DNA of 64,000 bases from JAEUOS01 sp040382235 (GCA_040382235.1 JBEIFV010000012.1:8036-72035); one strand, 5' to 3'; positions 26,322 through 34,975 are shown, counted from the stretch's first letter. The notes: generated by a model from the sequence alone, not told the origin. Numbers and translations are program-made.

Positions 26322-27617
26322 TCAACCCAGCATGTCGTGCCAGATGTTTTTGGCCCAGGCGTTGGCGTAGGCGCCCTCCAACTCGGAGGCCGCAGTCGAC
26401 AGCCCGCCTGAACCCGGCACTGTCTTCATGGTCTTGTCTTTCGGATCATAGGCATGCACGCTGGCCACATGCACCACGTTGCGGTCGTCCACAAACGAGT
26501 AGCAGGTGTTGGCCATCATCGGCGCCGGCGATGGGGTGCGCCCGTTCATCAGTTCAACGATCGCAGCCGCTGCAACCTTGGCATGCTGATTGGCCATATG
26601 ACCCGACTTGGGCATGGCCGCGGCCGCCAAGGTGGAGTCGCCAAGCACATGAATGCCCGGCCGCGCTATCGATTCCATGCTGAGCCAGTCGACTCCACAC
26701 CAGCGGTTGTTTGCCGTGATCAGTCCCGCCTGCTGCGCGATATTGCCAGCCCGCATCGGCGGCAGCACGTTGAGCACATCGGCCTTGACATCCGCACCGA
26801 CATCGAGCACCGCGGACAGCGTCGCCAGGTTGACGTCCCTGACCTCGCTGTTGTTGCGGTACTCGATCAAGCCCTTGTACTGGCCATTCCATTGCGCCTT
26901 GAACAAGGCGGGCTTGGAGATCACATCTTCATTGGCGTCCAAGATGACGACTTTGCTTTTCGGCTTGGACTGCTTGAAATAATGAGCGACCTGGCACGCA
27001 CGCTCATAGGGACCGGGCGGGCAGCGATACGGCGCGCGCGGAATCGACAAAACATAGACGCCACCATCGCGCATGGCTTCCAGTTGCCGGCGCAAGGCGA
27101 CCGTGTCAGGCCCCGCCTTCCATGCGTGCAGTACCTGTTCGCGGGCCTTCGGATCCTTGAAAGCACCGATCTGGTCAAACATGAAATCGACACCCGGCGC
27201 AACAACCAGGCGGTCATACGCGAGATCCTGGATCTTTTTCAACTCGACCGTTTTCTTGTCGACGTTGACCTTGGTGACTTCATCGTTGATCACCTGCACG
27301 CCGTATTCACGCAAGCCTGCATAACCCACGGTCAGATCCTCGATCTTGCGGCTGCCGCCGAGCACCAGGTTCGACAATGGGCAGGAAACGAAGCTGCGGT
27401 TCATCTCGATCATGAACACTTCAATCGCGCCCTCCGACCACATCCGCAGATACTTGGCCGCGGTGGCGCCACCGTAGCCGCCACCGATCACGATGACGCG
27501 CCCGATCTTGGCAGGCGGCGTCGCGGTGGTGGCGCAACCGGCCAGCGCCAGCGCACCGGCAGCGCCCGAGGCCCGGAGGAAATCGCGGCGCGCGAAACGC
27601 CTGGAAGAGTTTTGCAT
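26322..27617 (-). CDS. fccB: Sulfide dehydrogenase flavoprotein subunit (flavocytochrome c, SoxF/FccB type)
   Basis: 431-residue periplasmic FAD protein that oxidises sulfide and passes electrons to a cytochrome c partner. The N terminus has a Tat motif (RRDFLRAS from residue 10) followed by a lipobox-like LAGC (Cys28). The FAD loop is VIVIGGGYGGATAAKYL. The three FccB cysteines are kept: Cys79 (SFVSCPLSN, the covalent-FAD position), Cys199 (YRCPPGPYERAC) and Cys307 (RWCGVDW), the latter two corresponding to the redox disulfide. The C-terminal FCSD domain is complete. It follows its cytochrome by 8 bases. Confidence 0.9.
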   Translation of the reverse strand: MQNSSRRFARRDFLRASGAAGALALAGCATTATPPAKIGRVIVIGGGYGGATAAKYLRMWSEGAIEVFMIEMNRSFVSCPLSNLVLGGSRKIEDLTVGYAGLREYGVQVINDEVTKVNVDKKTVELKKIQDLAYDRLVVAPGVDFMFDQIGAFKDPKAREQVLHAWKAGPDTVALRRQLEAMRDGGVYVLSIPRAPYRCPPGPYERACQVAHYFKQSKPKSKVVILDANEDVISKPALFKAQWNGQYKGLIEYRNNSEVRDVNLATLSAVLDVGADVKADVLNVLPPMRAGNIAQQAGLITANNRWCGVDWLSMESIARPGIHVLGDSTLAAAAMPKSGHMANQHAKVAAAAIVELMNGRTPSPAPMMANTCYSFVDDRNVVHVASVHAYDPKDKTMKTVPGSGGLSTAASELEGAYANAWAKNIWHDMLG

Positions 27618-27625
27618 GGCGCCCC

Positions 27626-27940
27626 TTACCTGGTCGGCTTCTGGGCGGCGAAAAACGCCGCCATCAGAGCAATCTGTTCATCGGTGTAGCCCTTGGCGAT
27701 CTGATGCATGATGGTCGCCGCCGGTCCGCTGCGCTGGCCACTTTTGAAGGCATTCATCTGCGCGATCATGCCAGCCTGTGACTGGCCGGCAAGGCCCGGA
27801 ATGCCTCCCTGGCTGTGTCCATTGGTGCCATGGCAATTGGCACACTGCGCCGCCAGATTGCGTCCTTGATGGCGGTCCTGAGCCGATACCGAGGCCGCGG
27901 CAAACGCCAGGGCCAACGCCAATAAGTGTTCAAGTCTCAT
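27626..27940 (-). CDS. Monohaem cytochrome c (c553 type), partner of the sulfide dehydrogenase
   Basis: 104-residue exported class I cytochrome: signal peptide (residues 1-21), haem motif CANCHG, GGIPGLAGQS loop and a Met ligand candidate in the ATIMHQIA segment. It has a single haem, unlike the dihaem FccA of purple sulfur bacteria and closer to SoxE-type partners. GGGAGG lies before the ATG at 27940; the upstream extension is noncoding. It is cotranscribed with the flavoprotein just downstream. Confidence 0.9.
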   Translation of the reverse strand: MRLEHLLALALAFAAASVSAQDRHQGRNLAAQCANCHGTNGHSQGGIPGLAGQSQAGMIAQMNAFKSGQRSGPAATIMHQIAKGYTDEQIALMAAFFAAQKPTR

Positions 27941-28052
27941 GCTGTATTGCCTCCCTTTGCGCTTGTCAGTCATTTGTATCGATGCGTAATGTACCCGATG
28001 CGCCGGCAGAAATGAAATAGCCGCGAGCGATATAGACATGCTGCGCACCGAC

Positions 28053-28077
28053 AAAAAAAGGCCGCCCTCGGGCGGCC
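28053..28077 (-). terminator. Intrinsic terminator of clpA
   Basis: On the minus strand an 8-bp GGCCGCCC/GGGCGGCC stem with a 2-base centre is followed by seven U residues, 20 bases beyond the clpA stop. Confidence 0.85.
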
Positions 28078-28097
28078 TTGTAATTAGGCAGAAAAAA

Positions 28098-30419
28098 TCA
28101 AAGCACTTCGACCGGTTCGTCGTTGGTCTTGCCGTCGGATTTGGGTTCTTCACCCGCATGCACAGTGAGCTTGACCTTGGCGTCGTCGCCCTCGCCGTCG
28201 AGATCGACCGTGACCTTTCCCCCGGTCACCAACTTTCCGAACAGCAGTTCGTCGGCCAAGGCTTTGCGAATGGTGTCCTGGATCAGGCGTGACATCGGAC
28301 GCGCCCCCATGAGCGGGTCGAAGCCTTTCTTGGCAAGGTGCTTGCGCAAGGCATCGGTAAAGATCGCTTCGACTTTTTTCTCGTGCAACTGTTGTTCAAG
28401 CTGCATCAGGAACTTGTCGACCACGCGCAAGATGACATCCTCGTTGAGCGCCTTGAACGAGATGATCGCGTCGAGACGATTGCGGAACTCGGGGGTGAAC
28501 ATGCGCTTGATGTCGCCCATTTCGTCGCCCGCCTGCTTGGCATTGGTGAACCCCATCGACGACTTTTGCAACGACTCGGCGCCTGCATTGGTGGTCATGA
28601 TGATGATCACGTTGCGGAAATCCGCCTTGCGTCCATTGTTGTCGGTCAGGGTGCCGTGGTCCATGACCTGCAGGAGAATGTTGAAAATGTCCGGATGGGC
28701 CTTTTCGATTTCGTCGAGGAGCAGCACGGCATGCGGCTTCTTGGAGATCGCCTCGGTCAACAGCCCACCCTGATCGAAGCCCACGTAACCGGGTGGCGCG
28801 CCGATCAGGCGACTCACGGCATGACGCTCCATGTACTCGGACATGTCGAAGCGAATCAGTTCGATGCCCATCGTATACGCCAGCTGGCGCGCGGCCTCGG
28901 TCTTGCCGACCCCGGTCGGGCCGGAAAACAGGAAGTTGCCGATCGGCTTTTGCGGATTGCCCAGGCCGGAGCGCGCCATCTTGATGGCGCCCGCTAGCGC
29001 CTCGATCGCCGGATCCTGGCCGAACACCACGTTCTTCATGTCGCGATCGAGATTGGCCAACTTGCTGCGATCGTCCGACGACACGTTGTGCGGCGGGATG
29101 CGCGCAATTTTGGCGATGATTTCCTCGATGTCGGTCTTGCCGATCACCTTCTTTTGCTTGGATTTGGGCAGGATGCGCTGCGCCGCGCCGGCTTCGTCGA
29201 TCACGTCGATGGCCTTGTCAGGCAATTGGCGATCGTTGATATAGCGCGCCGACAGCTCGGCAGCGGTCGTGATGGCGGACGCCGAGTATTTGATGCCGTG
29301 ATGCTCTTCGAAGCGTGATTTCAGGCCGCGCAAGATCTGCACGGTTTCGTCCACTGAAGGTTCGTTGACATCGATCTTCTGGAAGCGACGAGCCAGAGCA
29401 TGATCTTTCTCGAACACGCCACGGTACTCGACATAAGTGGTGGCGCCGATGCACTTTAGCTGCCCGCTGGACAGCGCCGGCTTGAGCAGGTTGGACGCAT
29501 CCAGCGTGCCCCCTGAGGCAGCACCGGCCCCGATCAGGGTGTGGATCTCGTCAATGAACAGTATCGCCTTCGGATTGTTGGTCAGCTTCTTGAGCACGCC
29601 CTTCAGACGTTGCTCGAAATCACCACGGTACTTGGTACCGGCCAGTAACGAGCCCATGTCGAGCGAATAGACCACCGAGTCCTTGAGTATCTCGGGCACT
29701 TCGCCTTCGACAATGCGCTTGGCCAGCCCTTCGGCGATCGCGGTTTTGCCCACACCTGCCTCGCCCACCAGCAGGGGATTATTCTTGCGGCGCCGGCACA
29801 GCGTCTGAATCACCCGGTCAAGTTCGAGTTCGCGGCCAATCAGCGGATCGATCTTGCCCTCGGCCGCCGATTTGTTCAGATTCTGCGTGTATTGTTCCAA
29901 TGGGCTTTGCTTGCCATCGCTTTCCTGTTCGGTCTCCTGGTTCTCGGCCTTGTCAGCACCGGCCTTTTCCTTCTCGGGCGGCTGCTTGGTGATGCCGTGG
30001 CTGATGTAGTTGACCACATCGAGCCTGGTGATGCCCTGTTGATGCAGGTAGTACACCGCGTGCGAATCCTTTTCGCCGAAGATCGCTACCAGCACGTTGG
30101 CGCCGGTGACTTCCTTCTTGCCGTTCGACGATGATTGGACATGCATGATGGCGCGCTGGATCACGCGCTGGAAACCCAAGGTCGGCTGCGTGTCGACATC
30201 CTCGGTGCCGGCCACGGTGGGTGTGTGCTCCCCGATGAACTGGCCGAGATTCTTGCGCAGGTCATCGATATTGGCGCCCACCGCACGCATTACTTCGGCC
30301 GCGGTCGGGTTATCCAGGAGGGCCAGAAGCAGGTGTTCAACGGTGATGAACTCATGCCGCTTTTGCCGCGCTTCGACAAACGCCATGTGCAGGCTGACTT
30401 CCAACTCTTGCGCAATCAT
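28098..30419 (-). CDS. clpA: ATP-dependent Clp protease ATP-binding subunit ClpA
   Basis: 773-residue AAA+ unfoldase that feeds ClpP. The N domain (MIAQELEVSLHMAF) is followed by two ATPase modules, each with Walker A: GEAGVGKTAIAEGL and GPTGVGKTEAARQLAY. The middle region is the short ClpA type without a ClpB-like coiled coil. Length is normal. The ATG at 30419 is preceded by AAGGC. It is downstream of clpS, which supplies its N-degron adaptor. Confidence 0.96.
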   Translation of the reverse strand: MIAQELEVSLHMAFVEARQKRHEFITVEHLLLALLDNPTAAEVMRAVGANIDDLRKNLGQFIGEHTPTVAGTEDVDTQPTLGFQRVIQRAIMHVQSSSNGKKEVTGANVLVAIFGEKDSHAVYYLHQQGITRLDVVNYISHGITKQPPEKEKAGADKAENQETEQESDGKQSPLEQYTQNLNKSAAEGKIDPLIGRELELDRVIQTLCRRRKNNPLLVGEAGVGKTAIAEGLAKRIVEGEVPEILKDSVVYSLDMGSLLAGTKYRGDFEQRLKGVLKKLTNNPKAILFIDEIHTLIGAGAASGGTLDASNLLKPALSSGQLKCIGATTYVEYRGVFEKDHALARRFQKIDVNEPSVDETVQILRGLKSRFEEHHGIKYSASAITTAAELSARYINDRQLPDKAIDVIDEAGAAQRILPKSKQKKVIGKTDIEEIIAKIARIPPHNVSSDDRSKLANLDRDMKNVVFGQDPAIEALAGAIKMARSGLGNPQKPIGNFLFSGPTGVGKTEAARQLAYTMGIELIRFDMSEYMERHAVSRLIGAPPGYVGFDQGGLLTEAISKKPHAVLLLDEIEKAHPDIFNILLQVMDHGTLTDNNGRKADFRNVIIIMTTNAGAESLQKSSMGFTNAKQAGDEMGDIKRMFTPEFRNRLDAIISFKALNEDVILRVVDKFLMQLEQQLHEKKVEAIFTDALRKHLAKKGFDPLMGARPMSRLIQDTIRKALADELLFGKLVTGGKVTVDLDGEGDDAKVKLTVHAGEEPKSDGKTNDEPVEVL

Positions 30420-30516
30420 TTTTCGCCTTAATCGCCGGAGTATCCGGCATGCAAACAAACTCTACACCAAAACCATTTTGAGGCGCCCAAAAAATTGCGG
30501 CGCCTTGTCAGAAGGT

Positions 30517-30834
30517 TTACTCGGTTTCTTCCATTGTGCACTGAAGCGGATGCTGATGCGCGCGCGCATGCTGGGTTACCAGTTCAACCTTGGTACCGGC
30601 CATATCTTTGGGATAGATCCCGCAAACAGCCATGCCTTCGCGATGCACCTTGAGCATGATCTGGGTCGCCTGCTCGCGACTTTTGTTGAAAAATTGCTGG
30701 ATGGTGCTGACAACGAACTCCATCGGCGTGTAGTCGTCGTTGAGCAGGAGCACTTTGTACATCGGCGGCGGTTTGACCTGCTGCTTCTGTTGCTCAAGGA
30801 CTGTGCCGCCGTCCGAATCAAACTTGTTTGCCAT
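30517..30834 (-). CDS. clpS: ATP-dependent Clp protease adaptor protein ClpS
   Basis: 105-residue adaptor that binds N-degron substrates and hands them to ClpA. The substrate pocket segment YKVLLLNDDYTPMEFVV and the EGMAVCGIYPKDMAGTKV block are clear. The ATG at 30834 is the natural start; no Shine-Dalgarno sequence is seen. Instead a -10-like TACAAT ends 6 bases before the ATG, so translation may begin at the very 5' end of the mRNA. Confidence 0.95.
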   Translation of the reverse strand: MANKFDSDGGTVLEQQKQQVKPPPMYKVLLLNDDYTPMEFVVSTIQQFFNKSREQATQIMLKVHREGMAVCGIYPKDMAGTKVELVTQHARAHQHPLQCTMEETE

Positions 30835-30840
30835 GTCGAA

Positions 30841-30868
30841 ATTGTATCCATCCGCATCTAATCCGCAA
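30841..30868 (-). promoter_or_regulatory. Candidate clpS promoter
   Basis: Minus strand: TTGCGG, 16 bases, TACAAT, ending 6 bases before the clpS ATG. The start point would fall on or next to the A of the ATG. Confidence 0.4.
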
Positions 30869-31546
30869 CCGGGAGAATAGGGTAAATGGGGCGCCAACCC
30901 GGGTTTTCAAATGGCCTCGTGGTGAAAAATACAACAACGCGCGGCCAAGCGCCGGGATGTCGCTTGATTTGCAAGCTTGGACGCCGTAAAAAGTGAAAGG
31001 TTTGGCTTGTGAAGCTCCCAAAAAGATGCAAATGCTGCTTCGTCAGCTACGGATTGTCCCAGAATCGACGCCGAGTGCATGCTCCAGACCGGCTAAGGCG
31101 GGTCTCTGCGCGGCCTTCGACAATCGCCGGCGCAATCTCATTGGGTGGGCGCATGCGTCGGGAAACACTGAACAAGCCCGTAGATCGCGAAAGACACTTT
31201 TGCAGCCCGCTCAATCGATACGGGTCTTCGTTTGAAACTCCGTATTCCACGGCCTTGTTCAGCGTTTTCCTGGCAGTATGTTGAAATGGCTTGACGATGC
31301 GAAAGGTCATGGCTGCATTCCCCCCGACGGCGGCGGTGAAAACCTGTCCCAACCTTTCTTACCAATGAAATTGCCTGGATTCAAGTCCCTCAGGGAGCAC
31401 CAGTTCGCTGTGACCCACGGGCAAATAGGCAAACACGCTTGGAAGACCCAGTCGATTCGACCGGCGCGACGCCATCGGGCTGCCGCCCCGTGACGAGCGT
31501 GACCAGCGGGCGAGGGCTTGCCCGACAACCGTCGGAAGGTGTAGCG
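30869..31546. other. Gene-poor region with inverted-repeat remnant
   Basis: No reading frame here has recognisable domain content or a good start. The stretch contains an inverted repeat pair (31160-31181 and 31249-31270), a tRNA-3'-end-like string near 31377-31402 that does not fold properly, and stop-rich frames. It looks like a decayed accessory insertion between clpS and the pseudouridine synthase gene. Confidence 0.5.
31160..31270. repeat. Short inverted-repeat element (MITE-like remnant)
   Basis: The left arm (31160-31181, GGGAAACACTGAACAAGCC...) and right arm (31249-31270) are inverted copies with a few mismatches and one indel, enclosing 67 bases. An internal ATACGG/CCGTAT pairing lies between them. 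A third, single copy of the arm occurs at 52698-52716. Size and structure suggest a nonautonomous element or the ends of a lost insertion sequence. Confidence 0.4.
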
Positions 31547-32161
31547 ATGAAGTCCCGCCTGATCGGCCTGAACAAGCCGTTTGGCGTGATATGCCAGTTT
31601 TCCCCGCACAAGGACCACCCGACGCTGGCCGACTACGTCAGGGTTCCTCAGGTGTATGCCGCCGGACGGCTCGACACCGACAGCGAAGGACTACTGCTGC
31701 TGACCGCGGATGGCGCACTGCAACACGGCATCGCAGAGCCGCGCCACAAACTCGAAAAGTGTTATTGGGTGCAAGTCGAGGGCGCGCCCGACACGGGGGC
31801 ATTGCGGCGTCTCGCCGCTGGCGTTGACCTTGGTGATTTTGTCACCCGAGCCTGCAAGGTCTGTGTAATCGATGAACCGGCCGGCCTGTGGCCTCGCTCG
31901 CCCCCGATCCGCGTTCGCAAGGCGATTCCCACAACCTGGCTCGAAATCCGGATTACAGAGGGCAAAAATCGGCAAATAAGGCGGATGACGGCAAAATGTG
32001 GATGGCCGACGCTGCGCCTGATCCGCCACTCCATCGGGCCGTTCCAGCTCGGGAATCTGGCGCCGGGACAATCATGTGATTTCGACGCGACCCAACTTGG
32101 GAAAAAATCGCGTCAACCCGCGAGTCGGGCGTCGCCTACAGTGCCCGCCGCGCGGCAATAG
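31547..32161 (+). CDS. rluE: Ribosomal large subunit pseudouridine synthase E-like
   Basis: 204-residue RsuA/RluE-group pseudouridine synthase modifying 23S rRNA. The catalytic Asp43 lies in AAGRLDTDSEGLLLLT; the C-terminal GKNRQIRRM motif and the GWPTLRLIRHSIG segment are typical. There is no S4 domain, as in RluE. GGAAGG precedes the ATG at 31547. The C-terminal tail (last 20 residues) is nonconserved and Ser/Ala-rich. Confidence 0.85.
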   Translation: MKSRLIGLNKPFGVICQFSPHKDHPTLADYVRVPQVYAAGRLDTDSEGLLLLTADGALQHGIAEPRHKLEKCYWVQVEGAPDTGALRRLAAGVDLGDFVTRACKVCVIDEPAGLWPRSPPIRVRKAIPTTWLEIRITEGKNRQIRRMTAKCGWPTLRLIRHSIGPFQLGNLAPGQSCDFDATQLGKKSRQPASRASPTVPAARQ

Positions 32162-32569
32162 GTCCGCAGGACATACCAATGGCCGCGCATACCAGACAGA
32201 ACGATTTTGGCAGAAGCACCTGATTGCGATCACTGCTGCGGCCTTGATCGCCAGTGGCGCCGGGGCGAGCGCCAACCGGGCCCGGCCGCATTGGCTGAAT
32301 GCATCGCGTCGTCGTCGTCAAGTTCGCTGCCAAAGTGAAAAAGCCAAGAGCCAGGCGGGCATCAAGTCGGGAATCGGCGCTAAAAAGGAGGCGGTTTGCT
32401 TCGTGGCATGTCTGAATATCCGGGTCACTGGCTTCTTTGTGGGCATGGCGCAGGTTTTCGCAAAATCGATGCGAAAGCTGTCAACCAGCGGATTAAGGCC
32501 GCGTTATTTGCAGTGACCGAGGAGGTCAATCCTGCAAAACGTTCGAACCTTCAAGACAAGGAATTCAAA
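32162..32569 (+). other. Region without a supported intact gene
   Basis: About 400 bases before the lysine-rich peptide gene. One frame contains a signal-peptide-like run (HLIAITAAALIASGAGASA, near 32216-32272) and, in another frame just after, a Lys/Ala-rich stretch (VKFAAKVKKPRA). This could be a frameshifted relic of a small exported protein; nothing else is recognisable. Confidence 0.35.
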
Positions 32570-32770
32570 ATGAACAAACTTCTGTCCGTACTGCTCGCCG
32601 GCGTCATCGCCACCGCTTCGTCTGTTGGCTTCGCGCAAGACAAAAAGGCTGACGCACCGAAAGCCGATGCGCCCAAGGCTGAGATGAAAAAAGACGCACC
32701 TGCCAAGAAAGAGAAAAAAGAGAAAAAGGCCAAAAAAGAGAAAAAAGCCAAGCCTGAAGCCAAGAAGTAA
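32570..32770 (+). CDS. Small lysine/alanine-rich exported protein
   Basis: 66-residue product: a signal peptide (residues 1-23, cleavage after GFA) and a mature part made almost entirely of Lys, Ala, Glu, Asp and Pro, with KADAPKADAPKAEMKKDAP repeats and a KEKKEKKAKKEKKAK tail. AAGGA stands before the ATG and a strong terminator follows, so it is very likely expressed. No domain is recognised. Similar low-complexity periplasmic peptides occur in other Betaproteobacteria without known function. Confidence 0.75.
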   Translation: MNKLLSVLLAGVIATASSVGFAQDKKADAPKADAPKAEMKKDAPAKKEKKEKKAKKEKKAKPEAKK

Positions 32771-32793
32771 TCGCGGAAGAAATCCCCGCCATT

Positions 32794-32825
32794 AAAAAAA
32801 CCGGGCTTGCCGCCCGGTTTTTTTT
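32794..32825 (+). terminator. Intrinsic terminator
   Basis: CCGGGC/GCCCGG stem (32801-32817) with a 5-base loop, flanked by seven A residues and eight T residues that extend the stem. It lies 23 bases after the lysine-rich peptide gene. Confidence 0.88.
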
Positions 32826-32890
32826 GGCTCGCATCTCGCCGCGCAGCTAGAATCTGGCTTCCTTTCCAACCTTGTTGAGCGCCTGACACC

Positions 32891-33358
32891 ATGCTCCCCG
32901 GTCTATTGCGCAGTGCTGCGTGTGTGACTCTGCTGGCAACCCTTTTTGCAACGCCAGGCGCACGCGCCCAGGGACAACCGCCCCTGCCTGCCATACAGTT
33001 GCAGATCGGCCTCTACCTGATCAAGGCAGAAGTCGCCGCGAACCACGGCACCCGCATGCAAGGCTTGATGCTGCGCGAGAAGATGGGCGCCAACGAAGGC
33101 ATGCTGTTTGTCTTCCCGGAGCGTGACCGACAGTGCATGTGGATGAAAAACACGCTGCTGCCGCTTTCTGTCGCATTTATCGACGACAGCGGGGTCATTC
33201 TCAATGTCGAAGACATGAAGCCGCAAACCGAGGACAGTCACTGCAGCGCCAAGCCGGCGCGCTATGCGCTGGAAATGAATCTAGGCTGGTTCAAGGCCAA
33301 AAACTTGAAACCCGGGACCAAAATCAGCGGCATCGAGAAAGCCGGCCCACCCCAGTAA
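32891..33358 (+). CDS. Exported DUF192 family protein
   Basis: 155-residue exported protein: signal peptide to about residue 26 (GARA-QG), then a DUF192 domain with the family motif RMQGLMLREKMGANEGMLFVF, the MWMKNTLLPLSVAFID segment and NVEDMKPQ. Two Cys residues near the centre may form a disulfide. The function of the family is not established. Confidence 0.88.
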   Translation: MLPGLLRSAACVTLLATLFATPGARAQGQPPLPAIQLQIGLYLIKAEVAANHGTRMQGLMLREKMGANEGMLFVFPERDRQCMWMKNTLLPLSVAFIDDSGVILNVEDMKPQTEDSHCSAKPARYALEMNLGWFKAKNLKPGTKISGIEKAGPPQ

Positions 33359-33387
33359 CGCCGCTCTGCGACCTTCTGGCTTTCGCC

Positions 33388-33834
33388 TCAGCCCGCAAGC
33401 CTGGCCTTGACCACAGCCGATAGTTGCGCCATGTCGGCGCGCCCGGCCAGTTTGGTCCTGAGAACAGCCATGACCTTACCCATGATCGCGGGCCCGCCCG
33501 CGCCAGCCTCGGCCAGCGCTTGTGCCAGAACCGCTTCGATCTCGTCACGCGAAGCCTGCCGCGGCAAATAGGCCGACAGCACTCCAACCTCGAATTCCTC
33601 GCCGTCAGCCAGATCATCGCGCTTTGCCGCCCGGTACTGGGTCACGGAATCACGACGCTTCTTGAGTTCCTTTTCGACGATCGCGATGACGTCCACGTCG
33701 GCCAGTTCAATGCGCCGGTCGACCTCGACCTGCTTGCAGGCGGACAGCAGCATGCGGATGGCCGAAAGGCGCTGACTATCGCGGGCGCGCATGGCGGTCT
33801 TCATGTCTTCGGTGATGCGTTCCTTGAGCAGCAT
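33388..33834 (-). CDS. yqeY: GatB/YqeY domain protein
   Basis: 148-residue helical protein of the GatB/YqeY family, related to the tail of the amidotransferase subunit GatB and thought to act on tRNA-linked substrates. Recognised by MKTAMRARDSQRLSAIRMLLSACKQVEVD, LKKRRDSVTQY and the C-terminal GGPAIMGKVM...KLAGRAD segment. It follows rpsU, as in many bacteria, after an intervening terminator. Confidence 0.9.
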   Translation of the reverse strand: MLLKERITEDMKTAMRARDSQRLSAIRMLLSACKQVEVDRRIELADVDVIAIVEKELKKRRDSVTQYRAAKRDDLADGEEFEVGVLSAYLPRQASRDEIEAVLAQALAEAGAGGPAIMGKVMAVLRTKLAGRADMAQLSAVVKARLAG

Positions 33835-33900
33835 GGTGAACCCCAGTGTTTCACTGAATATTGAGCGCCATTCCCGAACGGGCTCCCCGCCCTGGACGAC

Positions 33901-33931
33901 AAAAAGCCGCGGGGTAGGAGACACCCGCGGC
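33901..33931 (-). terminator. Intrinsic terminator after rpsU
   Basis: Minus strand: GCCGCGGG/CCCGCGGC 8-bp stem, 10-base loop, then five U residues, 24 bases beyond rpsU. It lies between rpsU and yqeY and may allow partial read-through. Confidence 0.8.
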
Positions 33932-33954
33932 CTTCCGAAACTGCGGATCAGAAA

Positions 33955-34167
33955 TCAGTACAGCTTCGGCGGCAGTTGCTGGCTCTTCAGGCGCTTGTAG
34001 GTGCGCTTGACGGCCGCCGCATGCTTGCGCTTGCGCTCCGAAGTCGGCTTTTCGTAGAACTCGCGCGCGCGCAACTCGGTCAACAGACCAGTTTTCTCGA
34101 TCGTGCGCTTGAAACGACGCATCGCGACTTCGAAAGGCTCATTTTCCTTGAGACGAACAGTAGGCAT
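33955..34167 (-). CDS. rpsU: 30S ribosomal protein S21
   Basis: 70-residue basic ribosomal protein, needed for translation initiation. The sequence from MPTVRLKENEPFEVAMRRFKR through REFYEKPTSERKRKHAAAVKR is standard. Divergent from grpE. Confidence 0.98.
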   Translation of the reverse strand: MPTVRLKENEPFEVAMRRFKRTIEKTGLLTELRAREFYEKPTSERKRKHAAAVKRTYKRLKSQQLPPKLY

Positions 34168-34276
34168 ATTTTTTCCGACATCCTAACAGCGGGCAGCCCA
34201 TAATTATATGTTGTTTCACCGGCCAGCACAAGCACAAGTCTCCCGCAAAAGTAAGGATCGAAGTGCCGCGCGGGGG

Positions 34277-34302
34277 CTTGAAAAGCCGGCCGGCGTCCCC
34301 AT
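34277..34302 (+). promoter_or_regulatory. Sigma-32 (RpoH) heat-shock promoter of grpE
   Basis: CTTGAAA at 34277-34283 and CCCCAT at 34297-34302, with 14 bases after CTTGAA, match the sigma-32 consensus closely. It lies about 50 bases upstream of the grpE start. Confidence 0.85.
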
Positions 34303-34350
34303 CATCGACCGCAACGGAAGCAATCAGCCATGTTTTCAGCGGAGTTTTTC

Positions 34351-34878
34351 ATGACCGACGAAGCAAAGCCACAAGAGATCAACCAAGCGCAGGCGGCCGA
34401 AGCCGCCCTGCCGTTTCAGAGCAACGAGGACCGCATCATCGAACTCGAAGCGCAGTTGTCCGAGGCGCGCGAGAATTTCCTACGCGCCAAGGCCGAAACC
34501 GACAACACACGGCGCCGCGCACAGACCGATATTGCCAATACCCACAAGTACGCGGCGGAGAATTTTGCCGAAAGCCTGGTACCGGTCAAGGATAGCCTTG
34601 AAGCGGCCTTGAACGACCACACCGCCTCGCCGGAAACCCTCAAAAGCGGGGTGGAACTGACCCTAAAGCAACTGGTTGCCGCCTTCGAGCGCGCCAAGAT
34701 CAGTGAATTGAACCCGATCGGGGCAAGATTCGATCCCAACATGCACCAGGCGATTTCGATGGTGGAAGCCGAAATCGAACCCAACCACGTAGTTGCGGTG
34801 CTGCAAAAGGGTTACCGGATCCACGACCGCGTTCTGCGCCCCGCGCTGGTGACAGTCGCCAAGGCGCGCGACGCTTGA
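34351..34878 (+). CDS. grpE: Nucleotide exchange factor GrpE
   Basis: 175-residue co-chaperone that releases ADP from DnaK. Coiled-coil N-terminal half (RIIELEAQLSEARENFLRAKAETDNTRRRAQ) and the beta domain with GARFDPNMHQAISMVE and VLQKGYRIHDRVLRPALVTVA are clear. The ATG at 34351 is preferred (GGAG upstream) over one at 34330. Transcribed from the sigma-32 promoter just upstream, 97 bases before dnaK. Confidence 0.96.
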   Translation: MTDEAKPQEINQAQAAEAALPFQSNEDRIIELEAQLSEARENFLRAKAETDNTRRRAQTDIANTHKYAAENFAESLVPVKDSLEAALNDHTASPETLKSGVELTLKQLVAAFERAKISELNPIGARFDPNMHQAISMVEAEIEPNHVVAVLQKGYRIHDRVLRPALVTVAKARDA

Positions 34879-34975
34879 AAGATCACCTGGCTGCCGCGCC
34901 ATTGCCCCTTGAAAAGCACGGGTTTGAGCGGCATATCGATTCCATCTGAGACTTATAGCATTCACGGAGACTGAC

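Noticed and set aside
31377..31402. String resembling a tRNA T-loop and 3' end (GGATTCAAGTCC...GAGCACCA)
   Set aside because: The T-stem does not pair and no matching acceptor 5' strand, D arm or anticodon arm lies upstream. At most it is a fragment.
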